From contig NZ_CP031557.1 in assembly GCF_003403075.1 (NCBI RefSeq), positions 3,968,001 to 4,032,000 of the forward strand: a stretch of DNA of 64,000 nucleotides, written 5' to 3'. Below are positions 25,038 to 34,643 of this stretch, piece after piece. The first letter of the stretch is position 1; each line of letters opens with the position of its first letter. Both the position numbers and the translations under genes were made by a program. The notes under the pieces were generated by a model. The model was not told the origin of the DNA. It saw nothing but the letters and a program-made list of their open reading frames with translations, and did not search any database. This stretch comes from Flavobacterium psychrotrophum. Lineage in GTDB: Bacteria > Bacteroidota > Bacteroidia > Flavobacteriales > Flavobacteriaceae.

Positions 25038-25112
25038 TGGTAAAAACGCAATTACAACACCTTTAAAATACAGCAGTTTACCATTTGTCGACACATAACC
25101 GTATGCTGCCGA

Positions 25113-25150
25113 TTAACAGCAATTTAACATTTACAATCGCCCTTTCTTTG
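25113..25150 (+). promoter_or_regulatory. Shared upstream element, surface-protein gene 3
   Basis: TTAAC (25113-25117) and TTAAC (25124-25128), eleven bases apart, then 14 bp to TTTCTTTG (25143-25150), 27 bp before the ATG at 25178. The parts match genes 1 and 2, but the distance is 19 bp shorter. Confidence 0.4.
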
Positions 25151-25177
25151 CTACAGTATTTAAAAAGAAGTAAAAAG

Positions 25178-28100
25178 ATGAGGGTTCAAAAAATTACTTT
25201 AAAATTCAGGTTACTAGCAGCTTTACTGTGTATGACTACAGTAATGATGGCTCAGAACACACCTACGGTTACAGTGGTAGCTCCCACAAATGCCACCTAC
25301 CGTACCACCATGAACATTACCGGAACAAACTTTGGTACTGCTACATCGGTTAACTTTTATGTTAGCGGAACAACCGGAACTACAGTACCGGCACTGTCTA
25401 CTACAGTTAACTCTTCTACTTCGCTTACAGTTGTAGTACCGGCAGTAGTTGCATCGGGCGGTGCAGCTGCTACAAAATACCTTAGCATATCTAAAATAGT
25501 ATCTGGCACTACATATACCAGTACTGCAATATCTTATACTTACACACCACCTGCACATACACCTGCAAACGCTGTGGTAGACCGCATTATTACAAACTAC
25601 AATGGTTACTGGAGCAGTGGCATAGGCGGCACCAGCGGCTATGCTACAAGCAACGTGCAGCCAGATAACCAGCACAGCCTTATGGCCTTTAAATATGGCA
25701 CTACACTTTACAGCACAGGTAGCGAAGCTGCTATTACCAATGTACTTGGCTCAAATGCCGGCACCGGAGCATATACTGCCGGCGACTGGAGAGCTATACC
25801 GGTAAACAACATAGCTGGAAACAACCCAGGAGCACAAGTTTATCTTGTATTAGGAAGCCTTATAGATGGTAGTGCTACACAACAAATACACACAGCACCA
25901 TCTGTACAGGGTCTTTCTGCACGCGATGTGCTAATTGATGGCGTTCGTGGCCTTGGCCTTGGCACAGGTATCACTAACCTGCCTTCCACAAGTCCGCTTA
26001 GTTTTACTGCAGGTAATATTCTTGAAAATAAAGCCGGTGATGAAATTCCGGACATTCTTGTAACGCAGGTTGCAGACCCAACACAAAGCTCATTCACAAC
26101 ATATTGCTTTACAGATGCTGCAGGAAATATTGTAGGTGTACCGGTTGAAATAAATATGTATTCTGTCGCAAGACTTGGAATTTACAAAAGTGACTTCTTT
26201 ACTCTGCAAACACAGGCTTTCAATACGGCAGTTGTAAATGGTACAGGAACACCGGGTGGTACTACAAGAGAAATCAGGATGCTTGCTTACAAGCTATCAG
26301 ACTTTGGCATCACTGAAACAAACAGGACAAGTGTAACACAATTTAAAGTACTTACCAACGGTACTGACGATATGGCCTTCATGGCTTACAACAGGCAGAC
26401 ATTTATAATACCGGCACCGGAAATTACAGGCCAGCCTCTTAGCCAGGCAGTGTGCCCTGCTGACACGGCTACATTTAGCGTAACGGTATCTTCTGTAAGT
26501 TCAGGCACAGAAACAAACACGTACCAGTGGGAAAAAAATGGTATTGCACTTACTAATGGAGGAAGGATTTCAGGAGCTACAAGCCCTACACTTACTATAA
26601 CTAACATTACAGCTACTGATTATGCAATTTATCGTTGTGTTGTATCTAACAGTGTAGGTGCTGCATTTAGTAACAGTGCTTACCTTAACTCTGTATTTCT
26701 TACTACAACTACAAGTGCTGCTACCTGTTTAAACACTGCTACCACCCTGGAGGCTACCGCTGTAGGTAACACGCCGCAATACCAGTGGTACACTACTGCT
26801 AACAATGGCACATCTACTTCTACAGCCGATGGTTCTGCAATATCTGGCGCTACCGGTACAACATATTCACCATCTGTTGCAACCGCAGGCACAAAATACT
26901 ACTATGTACAGGCATACCCTCAGGGTAAAGCTTGTGCACCTGCAACTTCTGCCGCAATACCGGTTACGGTTTACAGCACATCGTCAGCAGGAACAATATC
27001 AGCAAGCCAGTCTATCTGTACAGGCAACACGGCAACCGTTTCTATAACAGGAAACACTGGAGCTATACAATGGCAGTCATCTGCAAACAACAGCACATGG
27101 GCAGACATTAGCGGTGCTAATGCGGCTAACTACACTACACCTGCCCTTACAGCTACAATGTACTACAGGGCTAATGTAACTAACGGAACCTGTGGTGCAG
27201 CAACCTCATCAGTAAGCACGGTAACGGTAAGCCCGGCATCAGTAGCAGGAACAACATCTGCAGATCAAACAATATGTGTAAACAACACAGCAACTATATC
27301 ATTAAACGGTTACACCGGTACAATACAGTGGCAGGAATCTGCTAACGGCACTACAGGCTGGGCAAATGTAACAGGCGGTACAGGTGCTACAACAGCAACT
27401 TACACTACAGCAGCCCTTACAGCTACAAAATATTACAAAGCAGTAGTTACCAGCGGCGCATGCAGCACGGCAACATCTGCAACGGTTAAAGTAACGGTTA
27501 ATGCTGCAGCAGTTGCAGGTACTGTTAGCGAAAATCAAACAGTATGCTCAGGCACATCAACATCGGTAAGCGTTAGCGGTTACTCAGGTTCTATACAATG
27601 GCAAAAATCTGCCGATAACAATATTTGGTCTGATGTTAATGGCGCTGTAGCAGCAACGCTAACAACACCTGTACTTACCGCTACTACATATTACAGGGCT
27701 ACAGTAAGCAGCGGCGTATGCAACGCAGCTACAACCGGAGTGGTTACTGTAACGGTAAACACTACCTACACATGGCTGGGTACAACATCTGTAAACTGGA
27801 ACACAGCTTCTAACTGGTCTTGCAACCTTATCCCTACAAACGTAGTAGATGTAGTAATACCGGCATCGGCTCCTAACCAGCCTACTGTAAATAACGATGG
27901 TACTGCACATGCACGCACACTAAATGTAAACGAAGGAGCAGCTTTAAAAGTAGCAACAGGCGGTACAATACAAGTAGTAAACGAGGTTACTGTAGCAACT
28001 ACAGGTTCATTTGTAGTAGAGAACAACGGTGCACTTGTACAGGACAACGAGGCGGTAAACAATGGCATCATCACAGTAAAACGCGACAGCAACCCATTAT

Positions 28101-29491
28101 ACAGGCTTGATTATACACTATGGTCTTCTCCTGTAGCAGGACAGCAGCTTCTGTCATTTTCTCAAAACACCAGCGCAACCCGCTTTTACGAATATAAATA
28201 TGCGCTGAACACTTCTGGTGTGGGTGTAGAAGGTTACTGGTCTGTAGATGCAGCAACAAGCTTTACAGCAGCAAAAGGATTCCTTATCCGTATGCCAAAC
28301 GCAGATAATACTCCGGGATACAATGCCGGTACAACAACGCTAACACACCACGGTGTATTTACAGGTACGCCTTTTAACGGAACCATAGAAGTACCAATGT
28401 CTGTAGAAAACAACAGGTTTACAGCTACAGGAAACCCTTATGCATCACCTATAAACATCGAAGCATTTTTTGCTGCAAACGCAGGAAAACTTGAAACAGG
28501 TACAGGTATTTACCTTTGGAGAAAAAAGAATGATGCAGTAGTATCTTCTTATGTAACTGTAACCCTTGCAGGTTTTACTGCAAACAATGGCACAGTAAGC
28601 ACAACAGGCTCTACACCGGCATCTTATGCTAACGGCGGACAGGAGCAGGCAGGTTACTTTAGCGGCAACCGCAACACATGGACACTATCTCAGGGACAGG
28701 GCTTTATTGTAAAAACAGCAGCAGGCCTTACAAATCCTAAACTTACCTTTAACAATGGCATGAGGGTTGCCGTTCCGCAAACTAACGGGCAGGCATTTTT
28801 AAGAGAGGCTGCAAATACAACCTCAAGGCTTTGGTTAAACCTTACCAATACTGCAAATGCGTTTAGCCAGGCAGCAGTTGCTTATATAGATGGCGCTACT
28901 ACAGCACTTGATTATGGTTTTGATGGTAAAAGCATTGCAGATGCTGCATCTGTATCAGTATACACCGTTGCAGCAGATACTAAGCTAAGCATACAGGCCA
29001 GGCCGGGCTTTGAAGCTACAGATATTGTTCAGTTAGGTTACAATGCAACAACAGCAGGCACTTACACACTAACACTAGACCACGTAGACGGTATCTTTGC
29101 CCAGTATCAAAAAATATACCTGAAAGATAAAGTAGAAGGCATTACCCGAGAGATATCTTCACGCAGCTATAGCTTTACTACAGAAGCAGGTGTGTTTAAC
29201 GACAGGTTTGAGGTAACGTATACTAACGGTGTTACCGCAGGTGTAGATAACCCTACTGCTATAGCAAATACAGTTATGGTTTACAAAGATGGTAACAACA
29301 TTAATATCACTACAGGTACAGCAGAAATGACAAGTGTAAATGTTTATGACATACACGGCAGAAAACTTTACAGCAATGCAAAAGTTAACGGCACAGATAC
29401 AGTAATTACAGGCCTTATGGTTCAACAACAGTTAATTATTGTAGAAGTGAATACGGTTAAAGGCTCGGTAAGCAAAAAAGTGCTATATTAG
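25178..29491 (+). CDS. Giant T9SS type C surface protein 3 (TIG, expanded Ig-like repeats)
   Basis: A 1437-aa exported protein from ATG 25178 (MRVQKITLKFRLLAALLCM, signal ending MAQ). Domains: TIG (about 28-125); the unassigned NYNGYW module (about 140-410); an Ig domain (about 412-510, YQWEKNG, YRCVV); three consecutive Ig-like repeats of about 85 residues, each opening with (S/V)AGT(I/T/V)S..Q(S/T)(I/V)C and holding IQWQ and YY(R/K)A (about 605-860); an NWNTASNWSC module (about 870); the long module from LYRLDYTLWSSPVAGQ (about 973-1360); and a type C sorting domain (VNVYDIHGRKLY ... SKKVLY). Genes 1 and 2 carry one such repeat each. Probably a stalk or adhesin. Confidence 0.92.
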   Translation: MRVQKITLKFRLLAALLCMTTVMMAQNTPTVTVVAPTNATYRTTMNITGTNFGTATSVNFYVSGTTGTTVPALSTTVNSSTSLTVVVPAVVASGGAAATKYLSISKIVSGTTYTSTAISYTYTPPAHTPANAVVDRIITNYNGYWSSGIGGTSGYATSNVQPDNQHSLMAFKYGTTLYSTGSEAAITNVLGSNAGTGAYTAGDWRAIPVNNIAGNNPGAQVYLVLGSLIDGSATQQIHTAPSVQGLSARDVLIDGVRGLGLGTGITNLPSTSPLSFTAGNILENKAGDEIPDILVTQVADPTQSSFTTYCFTDAAGNIVGVPVEINMYSVARLGIYKSDFFTLQTQAFNTAVVNGTGTPGGTTREIRMLAYKLSDFGITETNRTSVTQFKVLTNGTDDMAFMAYNRQTFIIPAPEITGQPLSQAVCPADTATFSVTVSSVSSGTETNTYQWEKNGIALTNGGRISGATSPTLTITNITATDYAIYRCVVSNSVGAAFSNSAYLNSVFLTTTTSAATCLNTATTLEATAVGNTPQYQWYTTANNGTSTSTADGSAISGATGTTYSPSVATAGTKYYYVQAYPQGKACAPATSAAIPVTVYSTSSAGTISASQSICTGNTATVSITGNTGAIQWQSSANNSTWADISGANAANYTTPALTATMYYRANVTNGTCGAATSSVSTVTVSPASVAGTTSADQTICVNNTATISLNGYTGTIQWQESANGTTGWANVTGGTGATTATYTTAALTATKYYKAVVTSGACSTATSATVKVTVNAAAVAGTVSENQTVCSGTSTSVSVSGYSGSIQWQKSADNNIWSDVNGAVAATLTTPVLTATTYYRATVSSGVCNAATTGVVTVTVNTTYTWLGTTSVNWNTASNWSCNLIPTNVVDVVIPASAPNQPTVNNDGTAHARTLNVNEGAALKVATGGTIQVVNEVTVATTGSFVVENNGALVQDNEAVNNGIITVKRDSNPLYRLDYTLWSSPVAGQQLLSFSQNTSATRFYEYKYALNTSGVGVEGYWSVDAATSFTAAKGFLIRMPNADNTPGYNAGTTTLTHHGVFTGTPFNGTIEVPMSVENNRFTATGNPYASPINIEAFFAANAGKLETGTGIYLWRKKNDAVVSSYVTVTLAGFTANNGTVSTTGSTPASYANGGQEQAGYFSGNRNTWTLSQGQGFIVKTAAGLTNPKLTFNNGMRVAVPQTNGQAFLREAANTTSRLWLNLTNTANAFSQAAVAYIDGATTALDYGFDGKSIADAASVSVYTVAADTKLSIQARPGFEATDIVQLGYNATTAGTYTLTLDHVDGIFAQYQKIYLKDKVEGITREISSRSYSFTTEAGVFNDRFEVTYTNGVTAGVDNPTAIANTVMVYKDGNNINITTGTAEMTSVNVYDIHGRKLYSNAKVNGTDTVITGLMVQQQLIIVEVNTVKGSVSKKVLY

Positions 29492-29545
29492 CCCCTGTTA
29501 AATTTAAGCCTTCATAAGCTTAACTACTGTTTAATTTACTCCTTC

Positions 29546-29582
29546 AAAGCACATGTTCCCCAGACATGTGCTTTGTGTTTTT
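29546..29582 (+). terminator. Terminator of surface-protein gene 3
   Basis: AAAGCACATGT (29546-29556), loop TCCCCAG, ACATGTGCTTT (29564-29574), then GTGTTTTT. Confidence 0.88.
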
Positions 29583-29601
29583 ACATTTGCCACCAAACCC
29601 C

Positions 29602-29631
29602 TTTGCAACTCGCTAACTTTAACTATATTTG
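29602..29631 (+). promoter_or_regulatory. Promoter of lepA
   Basis: TTTG (29602-29605), 18 bp, TATATTTG (29624-29631). The leader to the ATG at 29694 is about 57 nt. Confidence 0.78.
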
Positions 29632-29693
29632 CCGATTAATTCGCGTACCTTTATAGTACCGCATTCCCTGAAAAAGACTGATAACAGACGAAG

Positions 29694-31490
29694 ATGAAGC
29701 ATATTAGGAATTTTTGCATTATTGCACATATTGACCACGGAAAAAGCACACTGGCAGACCGCCTGCTTGATGCCACGCAAACCGTTACCAAACGCGAAAG
29801 CCAGGCACAGCTGCTGGACAATATGGACCTGGAGCGTGAGCGCGGCATTACCATAAAAAGCCACGCCATACAAATGGAGTACACGTATAAGGGGCAGGAA
29901 TATATCCTGAACCTTATTGACACCCCGGGCCACGTAGACTTCTCTTATGAGGTATCGCGTTCTATAGCCGCCTGCGAGGGTGCATTGCTTATTGTAGATG
30001 CTGCCCAGAGCATACAGGCACAAACTATAAGTAACCTGTACCTGGCACTGGAAAACGACCTGGAAATTATTCCTGTACTTAATAAAATTGACCTGCCAAG
30101 CGCCAACCCTGAAGAGGTAAGCGATGATATTGTAGACCTTTTGGGCTGCAGGCTTGAGGACATCATTCCGGCATCGGGCAAAACAGGCCTTGGTGTAGAA
30201 GACATACTTGCTGCCATTATAGAGCGCATTCCGGCACCTAAGGGCGACCCGGAAGAGCCGCTACAGGCACTTATATTTGACTCTGTATATAACCCGTTCC
30301 GTGGTATCGAGGTTATCTTCCGTGTTAAGAACGGATCGATAAAAAAAGGCCAGAAGATAAAATTCATGGCTACCGGCAATGAATATTATGCCGATGAGAT
30401 TGGCACCCTGAAACTAAACCAGGTACCTAAGCAAGAGGTTAGCGCCGGAGACGTTGGCTACCTTATCTCAGGTATTAAAGAGGCTAAAGAAGTTAAGGTG
30501 GGCGATACGCTTACCGATGCTAAAAACCCTACCAAAAATATGGTAAGTGGTTTTGAAGATGTAAAGCCTATGGTATTTGCGGGTATTTACCCTGTAGATA
30601 CTGAAGATTATGAAGAACTGCGCAACTCTATGGAGAAGCTACAGCTTAACGATGCTTCACTGGTTTTTGCTGCTGAAAGTTCGGCGGCACTGGGCTTTGG
30701 TTTCCGATGCGGATTCTTAGGGATGCTGCACATGGAAATTATCCAGGAACGTTTAGAGCGTGAGTTCGACATGACGGTTATTACTACGGTACCCAACGTA
30801 TCGTACCTTGCATATACCAAGAAAGAGCCTGAAAAAGGCCTTATCGTAAACAACCCGAGCGACCTGCCTGAGCCGTCTAAACTAAGCCATGTAGAGGAGC
30901 CATATATTAAAGCAACGATTATTACCAAAGCTGACTTTGTGGGTAACGTTATGAGCCTTTGTATCGAAAAACGCGGACTGATTACTAACCAGACGTACCT
31001 TACTACAGAGCGTGTAGAGCTTACCTTTGATATGCCGCTTGCCGAGATTGTATTCGATTTTTACGACAGGCTAAAAACGGTATCTAAAGGATATGCTTCG
31101 TTTGACTACTCTCCTATAGGCATGCGTACTTCAAAACTTGTACGTCTTGATGTACTGCTAAACGCACAGCCTGTAGATGCACTGTCTGCCCTGATACACG
31201 AAGACAACGCCTACAACATTGGTAAAAAAATGTGCGAAAAGCTTAAGGAGCTTATCCCGCGCCAGCAGTTTGATATTCCTATCCAGGCAGCCATTGGTGT
31301 TAAGGTAATAAGCCGCGAAACCGTTAAGGCACTCCGCAAAGACGTTACCGCTAAGTGTTATGGTGGTGATATATCGCGTAAGCGTAAACTTCTTGAAAAA
31401 CAGAAAAAAGGTAAAAAGCGTATGCGCCAGGTAGGCAACGTCGAGATACCGCAGGAAGCGTTTATGGCCGTGCTTAAGCTGAACGATTAA
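29694..31490 (+). CDS. lepA: Elongation factor 4 (LepA)
   Basis: A 598-aa translational GTPase that back-translocates ribosomes. G1 AHIDHGKST (about 10-18), [11 protein letters not shown] switch I, G3 DTPGHVDF, G4 NKID. The EF4-specific C-terminal domain ends in [22 protein letters not shown], the family signature. Length is typical. Cytosolic or membrane-associated. It has its own consensus promoter and an intrinsic terminator, so it is monocistronic. Confidence 0.97.
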   Translation: MKHIRNFCIIAHIDHGKSTLADRLLDATQTVTKRESQAQLLDNMDLERERGITIKSHAIQMEYTYKGQEYILNLIDTPGHVDFSYEVSRSIAACEGALLIVDAAQSIQAQTISNLYLALENDLEIIPVLNKIDLPSANPEEVSDDIVDLLGCRLEDIIPASGKTGLGVEDILAAIIERIPAPKGDPEEPLQALIFDSVYNPFRGIEVIFRVKNGSIKKGQKIKFMATGNEYYADEIGTLKLNQVPKQEVSAGDVGYLISGIKEAKEVKVGDTLTDAKNPTKNMVSGFEDVKPMVFAGIYPVDTEDYEELRNSMEKLQLNDASLVFAAESSAALGFGFRCGFLGMLHMEIIQERLEREFDMTVITTVPNVSYLAYTKKEPEKGLIVNNPSDLPEPSKLSHVEEPYIKATIITKADFVGNVMSLCIEKRGLITNQTYLTTERVELTFDMPLAEIVFDFYDRLKTVSKGYASFDYSPIGMRTSKLVRLDVLLNAQPVDALSALIHEDNAYNIGKKMCEKLKELIPRQQFDIPIQAAIGVKVISRETVKALRKDVTAKCYGGDISRKRKLLEKQKKGKKRMRQVGNVEIPQEAFMAVLKLND

Positions 31491-31550
31491 ATTGTATTAA
31501 GTAGCGAGTATTAAGTAGTAAGACTTGCAGACATAAGATGATAGATGAAG

Positions 31551-31577
31551 ACCCGGTACAGTTGTGCCGGGTTTTTT
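31551..31577 (+). terminator. Terminator of lepA
   Basis: ACCCGG-TACA around GT, then TGTG-CCGGGT, with a T-run. It starts 60 bp after the lepA stop. Confidence 0.82.
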
Positions 31578-31592
31578 ATTTATTTTAGCGGT

Positions 31593-32174
31593 ATGAAAAC
31601 CTATACCAAAGCCACAATAGTTATCGGGATAATGTTAGGACTAATCAGTATATTAAGGGAAACAGATGTACTTGACTTTTACCTTTTGAAATCCAACGTC
31701 AAAGTTAATATTCATACCGATTGGAAAAATAATACAGGCACAATCACTACCATATTAGCCCCCTTAAGGATTGAAGGCAAGAGGTTACCAAGTGAAGCTC
31801 CCATAAACGTAAAAATAGATGATGAAATAGTATACAAAATAGGCGGCAAAGGCGATACACTTACCATTAATGTAGCTGGTTTAAGCACTCTTTTTGCATG
31901 GGTACCGCTCTACAAAGCTTCAGAATTTAAGACGAAAGCAACCGTTAACTACCATTTACATGGTTTTAAAACCGATGGTGTATTTTATGATGGCGAACCC
32001 GCAATTTCACAGATTAACGGTACTGTTACGGGCACTATAGATATTACAGGGAATGTTACAATAAAAGGAATTTGCTCCCATAATGAAGCAAAACAAATCC
32101 TGGGTGAAGAAATAGCAAAAAGACTAGTCGACGTCGTAGAACAAAATCTCGTTTCTATGGATAACAATCTATAA
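31593..32174 (+). CDS. Single-pass membrane-anchored protein, unknown function
   Basis: A 193-aa protein from ATG 31593. One N-terminal hydrophobic helix (TKATIVIGIMLGLISIL) is followed by a beta-rich domain, best seen in TVTGTIDITGNVTIKGICSHNEAK, and a helical C-terminal tail (ILGEEIAKRLVDVVEQNL). I recognise no family. The domain may be periplasmic by the positive-inside rule. A longer frame from 31545 covers the lepA terminator and is rejected. It is convergent with porZ, 12 bp away. Confidence 0.65.
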   Translation: MKTYTKATIVIGIMLGLISILRETDVLDFYLLKSNVKVNIHTDWKNNTGTITTILAPLRIEGKRLPSEAPINVKIDDEIVYKIGGKGDTLTINVAGLSTLFAWVPLYKASEFKTKATVNYHLHGFKTDGVFYDGEPAISQINGTVTGTIDITGNVTIKGICSHNEAKQILGEEIAKRLVDVVEQNLVSMDNNL

Positions 32175-32186
32175 TTCTGGATCTAA

Positions 32187-34475
32187 TTACCTTACCACCA
32201 TTACCTTTTTAACGGCAGTTTCGGTAGCATCTTCGGTAGAAATAAAGATCATATAAACGCCGCTACGCACTTTATATTTACCAAAGGCCGTGGTATTCCA
32301 CAACACCGTTCCACCTTCGCTGGTGGCCTCGTAAACAAGGTTTCCTTCAATGTCGGTAATCTTTACGTTAGCACTATCAGTAAGATTAGTAATTTTTACA
32401 TCGCCGTTAAAGTTAGGGCGCACCGGGTTAGGGTACACATAAACACCGCTAAGGTCGCCTGCACCCTGGGTAGATGTGCCTTTAAAAGACACCATACCCT
32501 TATTTGTAGCAAAAAACACCTCACCTGTAGCATTATCTATTGCAATATCATTAACAGTGTTACTGGGTAGCGGAGAGTTATCTTTGGTAAAATGGTATAA
32601 GGTAGCCTGTCCGTCAGGCGATACAAGGAAAGCACCGGCATCGGCAGTAGCGATCCATTTATTATTGGCACCATCTACCTCTATATCTTTAATGGTCTGC
32701 TCATACATTAGCTCTTGTGCTACACCATCTTCCAGTATAATAATCTGCGAAGCCTCTAATTTGTCTTCGGTTTCAAAACGCGACGTACTATATATAACAC
32801 GCAGGCCGCGCGCCGTACCTATCCACAGGCGGCTACTGTTATCCAGAGCCACACAGGTAACATAATCAGACGGCAGGCCGGTATCGCTGGTAATACGCAT
32901 AAACTTAGGCCCCATATTTTCGTTATACGCTATAAGGCCCGAGGTAAAACCGGGAATCCATTTTGTATTGCTGCGGTCTATAACCATCTTGCCATACTCT
33001 TCTTTAGAAAGGTTTGCCTGGCCTATAACATCGGTAAAATCATAAGACGACCATTGGTTACTTGTGTTAAGCTTTTTTAATGGTTTTGCAATACGGGAGT
33101 TGGTCATCCATAGGTTACCTTCACTGTCAAAGGTACCGCCGTTAATCCTTATGCTCCTGCTATTGGGGTCTGCGGTTTGGTTTTCCAGGGCACTGTTTCC
33201 TATACGATACAACACCTCCGGCACCATATCATTAAGCTTTAGCATACCCGACCCAAAAGAGTTAAGGTAAACCAATTTTTCATCTTTAGGATTTACAGTA
33301 ATGTCGCTAATACCCAAAACATCCTGTGTAGTAGTGCCCGTACGGGTAAGAAAATCATAAGAAAGGTTTTGCCAGCCTCCGGTAGCTGTATATTTGCTGG
33401 CTCCGTATTTTTCAAGCTTGGGCTCATAATCAAACGAATAACTCCCATACACCGCCCACATAGCCCTGGGCGTTTTTTCGAGCGAAAAAATACTGCTGCG
33501 CAGCGGGCCGTTTGGGGTAATATTCAGGAATGCGTAATTAGTCATATTTACAGAAAACACCCCTTTATCTGACGTGCCTATGTAAATTTTTTGCCCTACA
33601 ATGCCCGAACAGGTAAAGGTAGCCGGCTCGCCAACCGTGTTTATCTGGGTGTATAAGGCTAAATCGCTGTTATACACATTTACACGTACCGGTGTAGTAG
33701 CAACCAGGTAGCCATTACTTTCACGCAGGTCTACCATATTAGATTCTGTAGTTCCAAAATATGCAGTCGCATTGCCATCTATGCGATATATGGTATTGAG
33801 GTTGTTACCATGCCTGCAAAAAAGTGTACCGTTATAATTTACAATATTAACCCATGGCCCATCTAAAAAAGTAGTCCATTGGCTATAATCATTAAGGTTA
33901 GGGTTATTTAATGCCCCCCTACGCATTCCGTTAGAGGTAGCGGCATATATGTAGCCATTTAATATAGCCGCCTGGCTTACGGCTACCTCTGCCCCATTGG
34001 GACCTAAATGGTAAGTATCTCCAAATTGTAATGTACGAAGGTTAAACACCGCAATTCCAAAATCGCAGCATAAGTAAGCCAAACCATCGTTTTCAAAAAT
34101 GTAATTGATTTTTTTTATGTTACCGGGAATGGTAGCCTCCTGTATAATATCTATTTTATTATTAATGCTGCCATCAGGGTTTACAACCAGCAACTGCCCG
34201 TTACTGCTGCCTACAAGTATACGTTGTGTAGTAGTACTATAAAATATAGCGGTAACATCTTCTGCTTTAAGTCCGTCTACAGAGGTTATTGTTTTTAGCT
34301 CTCCCGATGTTACATTTTGAGAAAACATAGCATTTGACGAAGCAGCATAAATACGATTATTACTTTGTGCAATGTCTACAATGTTAGTGTACGAAAAATA
34401 ACTCCCCCATTCCTGATTCTGGGCAAAGCTAAAACAGGTAAGCAATAAAAGGGCAACGGTGAGTCTCAGTTTCAT
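32187..34475 (-). CDS. porZ: T9SS component PorZ
   Basis: A 762-aa outer-surface protein of the type IX secretion attachment complex. Signal peptide MKLRLTVALLLLTCFSFAQ, then two beta-propeller regions with repeated NRIYAASSNAMFS, GSSNGQLLVV, RLWIGTARGLRVI and GEVFFATNKGMVSF blades (two-component-regulator-propeller type), and a C-terminal type A sorting domain (VYVYPNPVRPNFNGDVKI ... KKVMVVR). In Porphyromonas gingivalis PorZ works with PorU, PorV and PorQ to attach cargo to the surface; those partners are not in the window. The start is ATG 34475, just after a -7 box; the 33-codon upstream extension covers the promoter. Confidence 0.9.
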   Translation of the reverse strand: MKLRLTVALLLLTCFSFAQNQEWGSYFSYTNIVDIAQSNNRIYAASSNAMFSQNVTSGELKTITSVDGLKAEDVTAIFYSTTTQRILVGSSNGQLLVVNPDGSINNKIDIIQEATIPGNIKKINYIFENDGLAYLCCDFGIAVFNLRTLQFGDTYHLGPNGAEVAVSQAAILNGYIYAATSNGMRRGALNNPNLNDYSQWTTFLDGPWVNIVNYNGTLFCRHGNNLNTIYRIDGNATAYFGTTESNMVDLRESNGYLVATTPVRVNVYNSDLALYTQINTVGEPATFTCSGIVGQKIYIGTSDKGVFSVNMTNYAFLNITPNGPLRSSIFSLEKTPRAMWAVYGSYSFDYEPKLEKYGASKYTATGGWQNLSYDFLTRTGTTTQDVLGISDITVNPKDEKLVYLNSFGSGMLKLNDMVPEVLYRIGNSALENQTADPNSRSIRINGGTFDSEGNLWMTNSRIAKPLKKLNTSNQWSSYDFTDVIGQANLSKEEYGKMVIDRSNTKWIPGFTSGLIAYNENMGPKFMRITSDTGLPSDYVTCVALDNSSRLWIGTARGLRVIYSTSRFETEDKLEASQIIILEDGVAQELMYEQTIKDIEVDGANNKWIATADAGAFLVSPDGQATLYHFTKDNSPLPSNTVNDIAIDNATGEVFFATNKGMVSFKGTSTQGAGDLSGVYVYPNPVRPNFNGDVKITNLTDSANVKITDIEGNLVYEATSEGGTVLWNTTAFGKYKVRSGVYMIFISTEDATETAVKKVMVVR

Positions 34476-34492
34476 GAAGGCAATTATTTGCG

Positions 34493-34500
34493 CAAATATA
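34493..34500 (-). promoter_or_regulatory. -7 promoter box of porZ
   Basis: TATATTTG on the minus strand, 17 bp before the ATG at 34475. Confidence 0.6.
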
Positions 34501-34569
34501 GCTAAAACGCAGTTATTGCCGTTTTTGTATATTTCTCTAAAAATAAAGCAAGGGTTTGAAAAAAACAAA

Positions 34570-34627
34570 GCCACGAATTACACGAATCTGCACAAATTAA
34601 TTCGCGCCGATTCTTGTAATTCGTGGC
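34570..34627. repeat. 18-bp inverted repeat, GCCACGAATT family
   Basis: GCCACGAATTACACGAAT (34570-34587) and ATTCTTGTAATTCGTGGC (34610-34627): nearly perfect complements with a 22-bp loop. It lies between metB and porZ. It may act as a terminator for metB or be another dispersed palindrome. Confidence 0.7.
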
Positions 34628-34643
34628 AAAACTAAAACTTATA

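Larger units (their letters stand above)
24587..25040. repeat. 10-bp inverted repeats flanking the 97-aa gene
   Basis: CCATTCGTCG (24587-24596) and its exact complement CGACGAATGG (25031-25040) bracket the small secreted-protein gene and its terminator. A third, one-mismatch copy in direct orientation (CCATTTGTCG) lies at 25081-25090. The right copy overlaps a hairpin at 25009-25037. Confidence 0.5.

Noticed and set aside
25223..25675. Cys- and Arg-rich antisense open frame of 150 aa
   Set aside because: The cysteines come from the complement of Thr/Ala/Gly-rich codons in the giant surface-protein gene. No start context or family pattern.
26980..27760. Regularly spaced repeats that could suggest a CRISPR array
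   Set aside because: The units are about 255 bp long, in frame, and encode Ig-like domains. There are no short identical repeats with unique spacers.
17452..29491. Possible mobile element because of three similar large genes
   Set aside because: No transposase, terminal repeats or target duplications. Tandem gene duplication explains the pattern.
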